Below, piece by piece: positions 17,184 through 24,248 of a stretch of 64,000 nucleotides of DNA. Made by a program: the position numbers and the translations under genes. Under the pieces are notes generated by a model that saw only the letters and a list, made by a program, of their open reading frames with translations, was not told the origin of the DNA and did not search any database. Source of the stretch: Fluviibacter sp039805865 (lineage in GTDB: Bacteria > Pseudomonadota > Gammaproteobacteria > Burkholderiales > Rhodocyclaceae); assembly GCA_039805865.1 (NCBI GenBank), contig JBDLTI010000001.1:49361-113360 (forward strand). The letters are read 5' to 3'. The stretch's first letter is position 1. Each line of letters opens with the position of its first letter.

Positions 17184-18314
17184 TTACAGACCGGTGTGGC
17201 TGCCATCGGGCAGCTGGAAACCGGTGATTTCAAGATCGAAGCCAGTCATGGCCGGAATGCGCTGTGGGCTGGAGAGGAGACGCATTTTGTGCACGCCCAG
17301 GTCGCGCAGGATTTGTGCGCCGATACCATGCAGTAACGGATCCCATTTACGGGGCACCGTCTGATCGGGTGAACGGGTCAAGCCCTGAAGCAGCTCCTGA
17401 CCGCTCAGCGGTTTATGCAACATCACCAGCACGCCTTGGTCGGCAGCGCCGATGGCGGCCATTGCGTCATCCAGCATGATGCTATGCCCGGTGCCTTCCG
17501 GTGCCAGAAAATCCAGAATAGATACCGGGACATGCACACGCACTAGTGTTTCGCTTTGCGGCGTTGGTTTGCCTTTCACCAGCGCCAGATGCACTTCGTC
17601 TGAAGTTTTGTCGGCGTAGGTGTGTAGCGTAAACGTGCCGTGGCGGTTAGTCAGTTCGCGAGAACCAGCACGGGCCACTAGGGTTTCGTGCTGACTGCGG
17701 TAATGGATCAGATCGGCAATGGTCCCAATCTTCAGGCCGTGTTCTGCAGCAAATTCACGCAGCTCCGGTAGGCGTGCCATCGAGCCATCTTGACTCATGA
17801 TCTCGCAGATTACAGAAGCGGGACTGAGGCCAGCGAGTGTGGCCAGATCGCAACCAGCTTCAGTATGTCCGGCACGAACAAGGACGCCACCCGGGCGTGC
17901 CATGATCGGGAAGACATGGCCGGGTTGCACGATGTCCGAGGGCTTGGCATCGGTGGCAACCGCAGCCTGAATGGTGCGGGCGCGATCGTGTGCCGAAATG
18001 CCGGTAGTAACCCCTTCGGCTGCTTCGATCGAGACCGTGAAAGCGGTGCCGAATTGCGCCTTGTTGTCGCGGGCCATCTGGTTCAAACCCAGTTGGCGGC
18101 AGCGTTGTTCGGTGAGCGTCAGACAGATCAGGCCACGGCCAAAGCGGGCCATGAAGTTAATGGCTTCTGGTGTGACGTGATCTGCAGCAAGGACCAGGTC
18201 GCCTTCGTTCTCGCGATCTTCTTCATCCACCAGAACCACCATGCGGCCAGCACGTAGCTCGGCAATGATTTCCTGAGTGGATGATATGGCAGTAGGGGCT
18301 GGAGCCGTGGTCAT
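17184..18314 (-). CDS. ribBA: DHBP synthase with degenerate GTP cyclohydrolase II-like domain
   Basis: Residues 1 to about 210 are a complete 3,4-dihydroxy-2-butanone-4-phosphate synthase: the acidic loop DEEDRENEGDL, GRGLICL and HTEAGCDLATLAGL are all present. Residues from about 215 align with the GTP cyclohydrolase II domain, but the zinc-binding segment with its C-x10-C-x-C cysteines is absent, and the domain lacks the active-site set. The second half is therefore expected to be inactive as a cyclohydrolase, a variant known in proteobacteria; a separate RibA must exist elsewhere. It is the first gene of the minus-strand run to patatin. A perfect TTGACA lies upstream at 18379-18384 (minus strand), but no good -10 follows. 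No FMN riboswitch motif is seen. Confidence 0.93.
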   Translation of the reverse strand: MTTAPAPTAISSTQEIIAELRAGRMVVLVDEEDRENEGDLVLAADHVTPEAINFMARFGRGLICLTLTEQRCRQLGLNQMARDNKAQFGTAFTVSIEAAEGVTTGISAHDRARTIQAAVATDAKPSDIVQPGHVFPIMARPGGVLVRAGHTEAGCDLATLAGLSPASVICEIMSQDGSMARLPELREFAAEHGLKIGTIADLIHYRSQHETLVARAGSRELTNRHGTFTLHTYADKTSDEVHLALVKGKPTPQSETLVRVHVPVSILDFLAPEGTGHSIMLDDAMAAIGAADQGVLVMLHKPLSGQELLQGLTRSPDQTVPRKWDPLLHGIGAQILRDLGVHKMRLLSSPQRIPAMTGFDLEITGFQLPDGSHTGL

Positions 18315-18413
18315 GTTCTTTTAGTTGGAGTGGGCGGCGCAAAAACACCACAAGCCCCGTATTCTCGCAGATCGCGGGTGTCAAGGCCACAGGTTCTGAT
18401 CGTTATCGAAGAA

Positions 18414-18459
18414 TTTACGCGTTTGGCACTTTCATGGATAATGTACAGAATAGTGTACA
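18414..18459 (+). promoter_or_regulatory. TA module promoter with two TGTACA operator cores
   Basis: A promoter with -35 TTTACG (18414-18419), 17-bp spacer and -10 GATAAT (18437-18442) precedes the antitoxin gene. Two identical palindromic hexamers TGTACA lie at 18442-18447 and 18454-18459, exactly 12 bp centre to centre, covering the end of the -10 box and the predicted start site. YefM/Phd-type antitoxins are known to recognise TGTACA-core palindromes with this kind of spacing, so autorepression by the antitoxin or TA complex is expected. Confidence 0.7.
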
Positions 18460-18476
18460 AATAAAAGGGGTGCATG

Positions 18477-18776
18477 ATGGCATTTGCAGCGATTGATGTG
18501 GTTCCGCTGTCGCACGCGCGCGCAACGCTCTCGGACCTGGCGGAGCAAGTAAAGGCCGGCGCTGAAAAAGTAATTACCAAAAACGGCGAGAGCTATGTGG
18601 CGCTGATTGATGCGCAGCGACTGGATTACTACCATCAGCTAGAACGTGAGCGTATTCATCTGCTGGTGATCGACGATGTGCGCAAAGGTTTGAATGACGT
18701 GATTGCGGGCAATGTTAAAGATGCCGCGAGCACACTCAAGGCGCTTAAGAGCCAACGTCGTAGCGTACGGGCTTAA
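18477..18776 (+). CDS. Type II antitoxin, Phd/YefM family
   Basis: A 99-residue protein with the N-terminal Phd/YefM DNA-binding pattern (VVPLSHARATLSDLAEQVKAG, then KVITKNGESYVALIDAQ), followed by a charged helical C-terminus rich in Lys/Arg (KALKSQRRSVRA) that would bind the toxin. Two adjacent ATGs exist; the second was chosen because the AAAAGGGG ribosome site is six bases away, against three for the first. It is followed six bases later by the toxin gene and preceded by TGTACA operators. Both TA genes run on the plus strand between two minus-strand riboflavin genes. Confidence 0.85.
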   Translation: MAFAAIDVVPLSHARATLSDLAEQVKAGAEKVITKNGESYVALIDAQRLDYYHQLERERIHLLVIDDVRKGLNDVIAGNVKDAASTLKALKSQRRSVRA

Positions 18777-18781
18777 TCGCA

Positions 18782-19174
18782 GTGACGGACGCCAAGGCAC
18801 TGGTCAAGCTGACGGCCAACTTCGAGCATTGTCTCGAAGCGGTTGAATTGTTTTTGCAAGAAGCAGAAGCGCTGTCGGCATTCGATGCTTTGATTGATGA
18901 GTTGCTAGGCACCGTTATTCCCAATCTCGAAAGCTTTCCCGATATGGGGCGGTTATTTTTTGAACGGCCTATCTATTCGGTTGAAGTGAGCAACGGTATT
19001 GATAGCCTGCAAGCGCAACTTAAAGCGTTGGGAGATGGTGGGCAGGTGCGCGAGTACGTGCTTGTGCAGTATCTGCTGCTGTACGCGCGTTTTGATAACA
19101 CCATTTATCTGCTGTCCATCAGGCACCACCGCCAATTGTCATTTGATTTTCAGGCGCTTTGGCGGCCGAACTAA
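18782..19174 (+). CDS. Type II toxin, RelE/ParE superfamily
   Basis: A 130-residue protein starting with GTG, six bases after the antitoxin stop. The C-terminal half has the RelE/ParE pattern: REYVLVQYLLLYARFD, NTIYLLSIRHHRQ and the end LSFDFQALW, where the IRHHRQ segment corresponds to the catalytic/last-strand region of this superfamily. The first 60 residues are helical and acidic. At 130 residues it is longer than the usual 85-100. The target (ribosome-dependent mRNA cleavage or gyrase) cannot be told from sequence. A minus-strand gene, ribE, ends 36 bp downstream. Confidence 0.75.
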   Translation: MTDAKALVKLTANFEHCLEAVELFLQEAEALSAFDALIDELLGTVIPNLESFPDMGRLFFERPIYSVEVSNGIDSLQAQLKALGDGGQVREYVLVQYLLLYARFDNTIYLLSIRHHRQLSFDFQALWRPN

Positions 19175-19210
19175 ATTGTTACAGCGATGAGACTATTGGG
19201 GTCTTGCTGA

Positions 19211-19831
19211 TTAAATTTCGTTTTTGTAGCTCAGTAGTCGTTCACAGTAACGGGCGATCACATCGATTTCCAGATTCACCGGGGTGTTTGCGCTGAGTGT
19301 ATGCAGCATGGTGTTCTGCAGGGTGTGTGGAATCAGATTGATCGAGAACTGACGGCCATCGACCGCATTCACGGTGAGGCTGGTGCCGTTAACGGTAATA
19401 GAACCCTTGCGGGCAATAAAGGGTGCCAGTGCTTCCGGTGCTTCAATGGTCAGCAGCCAGTCGCCCTGTGTGTCGGCGGTGGTCGGTGCGAAGTGGCGTA
19501 CCGAGCCGATGCCATCCACGTGGCCAGTGACTAGATGGCCACCAAGTCGATCGGCTAGACGCAGTGCTTTTTCAAGATTCAGCAGACCGTCTGCGGTGAG
19601 ACCGGTGGTGCAGCGTAGGGTTTCGTCCGAGACATCGACCACAAACGCGGTGGGCTGTTCATGCGGCAAGAGATCAATCACCGTTAGACACACGCCGTTA
19701 CAGGCGATGGAATCACCCAGAATGACATCCCCTAGATCCAGGGCGCCGGCGTCAACGGTCAGCCGTACGCCACTGGTGCGGGGCGCGGCATCACGTATTT
19801 TTCCGACGGCGGCGATAATTCCTGAAAACAT
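19211..19831 (-). CDS. ribE: Riboflavin synthase, alpha subunit
   Basis: RibE converts two molecules of dimethyl-ribityllumazine into riboflavin and a pyrimidine that is recycled. The protein has the expected two lumazine-binding repeats: the first starts MFSGIIAAVGKI, the second begins near residue 97 with GHLVTGHVDGIGSV. The start at MFSGI is the universal one in this family, so 16 upstream codons were dropped, giving 206 residues. It lies 90 bp downstream of dsbD. The TA module separates it from ribBA and ribH, so it must be transcribed from the ubiB/dsbD side or its own promoter. Confidence 0.97.
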   Translation of the reverse strand: MFSGIIAAVGKIRDAAPRTSGVRLTVDAGALDLGDVILGDSIACNGVCLTVIDLLPHEQPTAFVVDVSDETLRCTTGLTADGLLNLEKALRLADRLGGHLVTGHVDGIGSVRHFAPTTADTQGDWLLTIEAPEALAPFIARKGSITVNGTSLTVNAVDGRQFSINLIPHTLQNTMLHTLSANTPVNLEIDVIARYCERLLSYKNEI

Positions 19832-19921
19832 GGGATCAACCGGTTTGGCATGGGGTGAATGAGGCTGCAATTCTAACATGCGCCACCACCCGGAGCCGCG
19901 CCGGATTGGGGTTTTGTGCCT

Positions 19922-21781
19922 TTAGGGCGTGGCTTTGCTGGCCAGCGTCTGAACGTGGTTCAGTTGTTTCAGGAAGGCATCCGGGCCAATGGTGCCGGCC
20001 AACGTGGCATCGTGCAGCAAACGGCCGCCCGGTGCGTAGAAAACCATGCCGGGAGGTCCGTAAAGGCCAAAGCGCTTGAGCAGATTGCGGGCGGCGTCAT
20101 CGCTGGCGGTAACGTCTACCCGGATCAGGGTAAAACCGGCCAGGGCCTGGCGAACGGCAGGATCACTCAGTGTGTCGCGTTCGAACTCCTTACAGCTCAC
20201 ACACCAGTCGGCATACACATCAATGAAGACGGGTTTCTGGCTGTCGCGCAGCGCGTTGTCTAGTGCTTCTGGCGTGTTGGCAGCGAGCATGGGAAGTGGT
20301 GCCATTTGAGCCACGGCTTCCGGCGGGTTATTTGTGAAAGGGCTGAGCGGTTGGTCGAGTCGTGTGCCGCCCGCTAAAGCACCAACGATCCAGGTAAGAC
20401 CAATAATCAGGAAGATGATGCCAAGCGCTTTTGCCAGGCGTGCAGAAAGTGGTGCCCTAGGGGGTAGCCGGTCGATAGCGCGCAGGAGAACAGCGGCAAG
20501 TATGGCGAGAACACCAAAGCCGCCGAGGGTGACCGAAGCAGGTAAAACGGGCGAGACAATCCACCAGGCCGTGCCGAGCAGAATGAAACCGAATGCCTTT
20601 TTGATGGATTCCATCCAGGGGCCGGTTTTAGGCACCAGCGTGCCGGCAGAGGCGCCCATTGCCAGTAGTGGCACACCCATGCCCAGAGCCAGACTGAACA
20701 ACAGCAACCCACCCAGAAAGGCATTGCCGGTCTGGCCGATGTAGAGCAAAGCCCCGGCAAGCGGAGCGGCGACACAAGGACCGACAATTAATGCAGAGAG
20801 TGCGCCCAGGCCAAAGACGGCGGGTAAAGACCCGCCATGTAGGCGCTGGCTGCCTTCAGCCAGTTTGCCTTGTAATGCGTTGGGTAGTTGCAACGTGTAA
20901 AAGCCCAGCATGCCGCCAGCCAGTACCACGTAGATGAGTGCAAAGCTGCCGAGGACCCAGGGGTTTTGCAGAATGCCGGAAATCAATGTGCCGCTCAGGC
21001 CAGCGAAAACACCGGCCACACTATAGGTAATGGCCATGCCCAACACATAAAATAGTGCAAGCATAAAGCCGCGGGTATGGGAGATAGGGTGCGTCTCATC
21101 GTATCGACCGAGGATGACTGTGACGACAATCGGCATCATGGGCAGCATGCAGGGGGTGAATGCCAGGCCAACACCGGCACCGAAGAACAGGAGCAGGTTC
21201 AACCAGAGCGTCCCCTCATCCAGCGAGCGGGCAATTTCTGTGATGCCGTTGGCGGCTTGAGGTGGCGTCGTATTTGGGGCAGACACCGGTTCTGCGACAG
21301 TCTCTGTTGCTAGCGGTAGGGTGATAGGGAAAAGCGCAATTTCAGGCGGGTAGCAGATACCCTGGCTGGCGCAGCCCTGATAGCGTATCGAGAGCGTCAT
21401 GGTCATGGGGCGTTGCCCACCGTTGACCTGAATGGGCCAGTTCAGTGGCTCCTGGTAAATCTCGGTAGGGCCGAAATTGGGATCGTCTTTCTGGACGCCT
21501 TTAGGAAGCTCACCCGGGGTGAGCTTCACGCCGGCAGGGACAAGACCGGTGACGTCGACGCCAAGTTTTTCGCGATAAAGGTAGTAGCCGGGCTGTACAT
21601 CAAACCGAACCTGTATACGGTCGCTCGAAATGGCTTCGGCTGAGGGGCGAAAAGCCTGCATCGGCGGCAAGAATGCGCCGCCGAAGTTGTCGGGCGCAGC
21701 TTGCGCTGCAGCCGTGCCGAGCAGCACAACGCATAAGGCCGCGCTGCGCAATAGGTTAGTGACTAATTTGGCAAGACTCAT
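19922..21781 (-). CDS. dsbD: Thiol:disulfide interchange protein DsbD
   Basis: DsbD carries electrons from cytoplasmic thioredoxin across the inner membrane to periplasmic DsbC, DsbG and cytochrome-c maturation partners. The 619-residue protein has a signal peptide (cleavage near residue 28), an N-terminal alpha domain with the cysteine pair in YQGCASQGICYPP, eight membrane segments with the redox cysteines in FTPCMLPM and GPCVAAPL, and a C-terminal thioredoxin domain with C527-V-S-C530. All three domains are complete. The start overlaps the cutA stop by four bases. Confidence 0.97.
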   Translation of the reverse strand: MSLAKLVTNLLRSAALCVVLLGTAAAQAAPDNFGGAFLPPMQAFRPSAEAISSDRIQVRFDVQPGYYLYREKLGVDVTGLVPAGVKLTPGELPKGVQKDDPNFGPTEIYQEPLNWPIQVNGGQRPMTMTLSIRYQGCASQGICYPPEIALFPITLPLATETVAEPVSAPNTTPPQAANGITEIARSLDEGTLWLNLLLFFGAGVGLAFTPCMLPMMPIVVTVILGRYDETHPISHTRGFMLALFYVLGMAITYSVAGVFAGLSGTLISGILQNPWVLGSFALIYVVLAGGMLGFYTLQLPNALQGKLAEGSQRLHGGSLPAVFGLGALSALIVGPCVAAPLAGALLYIGQTGNAFLGGLLLFSLALGMGVPLLAMGASAGTLVPKTGPWMESIKKAFGFILLGTAWWIVSPVLPASVTLGGFGVLAILAAVLLRAIDRLPPRAPLSARLAKALGIIFLIIGLTWIVGALAGGTRLDQPLSPFTNNPPEAVAQMAPLPMLAANTPEALDNALRDSQKPVFIDVYADWCVSCKEFERDTLSDPAVRQALAGFTLIRVDVTASDDAARNLLKRFGLYGPPGMVFYAPGGRLLHDATLAGTIGPDAFLKQLNHVQTLASKATP

Positions 21782-22101
21782 GGATTATCTCGGGTTGATT
21801 CGCTGACCCAACTAAGATACGCCGGTAGGCCGCTGGTGCAGGGTAGTGCAATGATTTCTGGTAAATCGTAGGGGTGTGCTTCTTTCAGCCAGGCTTCGAG
21901 TTCTGCATAACGGCTGTCATCGCTCATGATGATGAGCGGTATCTCTGTAGCACTCTCGATCTGGCCCTGCCATCGGTAAGTCGATTGGCAGGGCGCCAGT
22001 TGTTTGACGCAGGCGGCAAGACCCGATGCAACGAGCTGATGCGCTAGATTGTTAGCCACATCGGCATCAGGTGTCGTGGTAAAGATGAGTTGAACGGCCA
22101 C
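21778..22101 (-). CDS. cutA: Divalent cation tolerance protein CutA
   Basis: CutA is a small trimeric ferredoxin-like protein linked to copper and divalent metal tolerance; its exact role is unresolved. The 107-residue product has the family features LIFTTTPDADVANNLAHQLV, AACVKQLAPCQSTYRWQG, and the C-terminal HPYDLPEIIALP with LSWVSEST. The cutA-dsbD pair is conserved in many proteobacteria and in E. coli, where the two are adjacent. It starts four bases after the hydrolase gene stop. Confidence 0.95.
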   Translation of the reverse strand: MAVQLIFTTTPDADVANNLAHQLVASGLAACVKQLAPCQSTYRWQGQIESATEIPLIIMSDDSRYAELEAWLKEAHPYDLPEIIALPCTSGLPAYLSWVSESTRDNP

Positions 22102-22105
22102 AGGG

Positions 22106-22747
22106 TTAGTGACGCCAGTTGTGTGTAATGATTTCGCGCAGGATGTGTAGTCGGCGGTGGAAGAAATGATCGGCCGCCGGAATCACAATCACTGGTAAAT
22201 CTTGGGGTTCAGCCCAGGCGAAGACATTGTCCAGTGGGACTGTTTCGTCGGCAGCGCCATGAATAACGATGGAGTCTTTAGGGACCGATTCTGTGTCGTA
22301 ATTGCGCGTGCCTTCAACAAATCCTGAAGCGGTGCCAACCAGCACAAGGCGTTGTGCTGGTTGGCCCGCTTCTACCATACGTTTGGCAACATGTGTTTGT
22401 ACGTAAGCGCCGAAAGAAAACCCGGCCAGCACAATCGGTAGGCGGCCGCAGCGTTCGCGCGCGTATTCGATCACGGTGAGCAGGTCCTCCGTTTCGCCAA
22501 TGCCCTCGTCGTGCGCTCCTTCGGTCTCGCCAACACTGCGAAAGTTTGGGCGAAAGGCAGCATAGCCGAGGCTGGCAAAAGTGCGTGCTAGGGTGTGTGC
22601 CACCTTGTTTGTTGCCGCGCCGCCACCGATCGGGTGGGGATGCGCGACCAGGGCAATCCCTCGTGGTGCGCCGGGGTTGTCGATCAGAATCTCGATTTTG
22701 CCAACAGGCCCATCAATCAGCACTTTTTCTTCGCGAACGCTGCTCAT
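22106..22747 (-). CDS. Alpha/beta hydrolase, YtfP-like CAAX/carboxylesterase group
   Basis: A 213-residue cytoplasmic alpha/beta hydrolase. The oxyanion-hole region is VAHPHPIGGGA, the nucleophile is Ser111 in the AGFSFGAY elbow, the acid lies in IHGAADETVP, and the base in PAADHFFHRR. This compact architecture is shared with the dienelactone-hydrolase-like proteins often annotated simply as alpha/beta hydrolase; the substrate is unknown. It sits between the 2Fe-2S ferredoxin and cutA with gaps of 11 and 4 bp, so it is part of the ubiB-to-dsbD run. The sub-group name is a guess; the fold and catalytic residues are clear. Confidence 0.85.
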   Translation of the reverse strand: MSSVREEKVLIDGPVGKIEILIDNPGAPRGIALVAHPHPIGGGAATNKVAHTLARTFASLGYAAFRPNFRSVGETEGAHDEGIGETEDLLTVIEYARERCGRLPIVLAGFSFGAYVQTHVAKRMVEAGQPAQRLVLVGTASGFVEGTRNYDTESVPKDSIVIHGAADETVPLDNVFAWAEPQDLPVIVIPAADHFFHRRLHILREIITHNWRH

Positions 22748-22758
22748 AATGGTTCCTA

Positions 22759-23067
22759 TCAGATGCGCAGGCGGTCAACGGGTTCGCCTTTGGCCAGATG
22801 CGAGGTAATGATTTCATCAATGTCTTCTTTGTCGACAAACTGATACCAGATGGCCTCCGGATAAACCACCATCACCGGTCCGCTGAGGCAGCGCCCAAGA
22901 CATCCCGCTTTGTTAATGCGAACCATGCCCGGTTGATTGAGCTTCAATTCTGCAACACGTCCCTTAGCGTAATCGAACATGTCCGTGGCGCCGTGGTCAT
23001 TACAAGACGGGTCGCCATTGGTGCGTTGATTGCAACAAATAAAGACGTGGTGTTTAAAGTAGCTCAT
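22759..23067 (-). CDS. Thioredoxin-like [2Fe-2S] ferredoxin
   Basis: A 102-residue protein of the thioredoxin-like 2Fe-2S ferredoxin family, related to the NuoE fold. Candidate cluster ligands are Cys11 or Cys12, Cys22, Cys56 and Cys60, the last two in NKAGCLGRC, giving the family spacing C-x10-C-x33-C-x3-C. It probably carries electrons in the cytoplasm; the partner is unknown. It lies 29 bp after the VanZ-family gene and 11 bp before the hydrolase gene. Confidence 0.9.
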   Translation of the reverse strand: MSYFKHHVFICCNQRTNGDPSCNDHGATDMFDYAKGRVAELKLNQPGMVRINKAGCLGRCLSGPVMVVYPEAIWYQFVDKEDIDEIITSHLAKGEPVDRLRI

Positions 23068-23096
23068 GGGTTGATCCGTAAATAGGGTTGCAGGAA

Positions 23097-24248
23097 TTAT
23101 AGAGCTGAACTCGAAGCATCAGGGTTGTTGCGACGACGATCTGCCCAGACCAGAAAAATCAGTGTCAGGTAGGGCCAGAGGGCTGCAATAAGACGTGTCA
23201 GGCCATTGAAGTTGAGGAAGTGACCTTGTTGCCAGACCGTGAGTGCCGAAATGGAGTAGGGATTAGTGGGCATCAGGTTGACGAGAACGGTGGCCGCCAT
23301 GAGCAGCATGGCGGCAATGGGTGGTTGCCAGTTGCCGGATAAAAACAGGGCGGGAATGGCCAAAGCGAGGCCAATTAGTAAGCCGTCGATGCCGCCTGTC
23401 GTTATAGCAACCCAGCGGGCGATGTCCGGCGCGCCGATCGCTTGCCCGATGAGCAACCAGCTGGCGATCACGCGAATGACTACACCTAGTAACAGGACGG
23501 TAACGGCTGTAAAAAAGATGGAAAGCCAACGCAAGCCAACGCGCTGTAAAACAGCCTGGATCAGAAAGGTCACCACCAGCGTTTGCATGGCCACTACCGC
23601 TGTTTCGAGTTGGCTATATAAGGCAGGCGAAAACGCCAGCGCGGTGGGCAGTGAGAGCAGGCCCCGCAAATCGCCTAAACCGAAAAACACCGTTTCCGGA
23701 GAAATCTGTGCAAACAGCCATAACCACAAGAGAATCAAACCCGCCTCGGCGCTCAGACGTTGCACCTCGAGCTTTCGGCGTACGTCTCCGGCCAGAGCAA
23801 GTAGACGCGGCCCGAAGATCAGCGCTAGTGTGCTGCCCAACAGGGTGCCCGCGGTATTAAGTGTCAGATCAAGGCCAGAAGAAACGCGGCCGGGGATAAA
23901 GGTTTGTAAGGCTTCCAGGCTGGCGGAAAGCAGAAAGCCAGCGACCAGCGGCATGAGTACACGCGCCCAAGGCCAGGGGCGGTGTGTGGGTGAGAGGGAT
24001 AGAAGAAATCCCAACGGCATGTAAGCCAGGACATTGAAACACGCGTCTTGCCAGGTCCAGTACTTTGGCCAGCGGCCTTCGAGGAAATAGAAGAGGTTCA
24101 GCCCGCGGTCTTGCCAGGCGCTTGCCGAGTAAAGGCTGGCATACATGATGATGCAGGCATAGACCAGCGCCAGAACCAGAGGCTTCTGGCGGGCGCGAGC
24201 CAGCCAACTGTGCCAGTGCGATGTCGGCTTAGCGGATGTGTCGGCCAT
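23097..24248 (-). CDS. VanZ-family membrane protein
   Basis: A 383-residue polytopic membrane protein with about ten hydrophobic segments. The N-terminal half fits the VanZ domain: LYSASAWQDRG, the DACFNVLAYMPLGFLLSL helix, and SLEALQTFIPGRVSSGLDLTL with the conserved E-x5-F-PGR pattern and following D. The C-terminal half has further membrane segments and no domain I recognise. The frame is open upstream; the ATG giving MADTSAKPTSHW was chosen, which overlaps the symporter gene by 20 bp, but ribosome sites are weak for every candidate. VanZ proteins are tied to teicoplanin resistance in enterococci, yet most proteobacterial ones have no known role. Confidence 0.8.
   Translation of the reverse strand: MADTSAKPTSHWHSWLARARQKPLVLALVYACIIMYASLYSASAWQDRGLNLFYFLEGRWPKYWTWQDACFNVLAYMPLGFLLSLSPTHRPWPWARVLMPLVAGFLLSASLEALQTFIPGRVSSGLDLTLNTAGTLLGSTLALIFGPRLLALAGDVRRKLEVQRLSAEAGLILLWLWLFAQISPETVFFGLGDLRGLLSLPTALAFSPALYSQLETAVVAMQTLVVTFLIQAVLQRVGLRWLSIFFTAVTVLLLGVVIRVIASWLLIGQAIGAPDIARWVAITTGGIDGLLIGLALAIPALFLSGNWQPPIAAMLLMAATVLVNLMPTNPYSISALTVWQQGHFLNFNGLTRLIAALWPYLTLIFLVWADRRRNNPDASSSAL

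Noticed and set aside
18315..18473. Possible FMN riboswitch upstream of ribBA
   Set aside because: I looked for the conserved RFN segments on the minus strand here and before ribE and found none.
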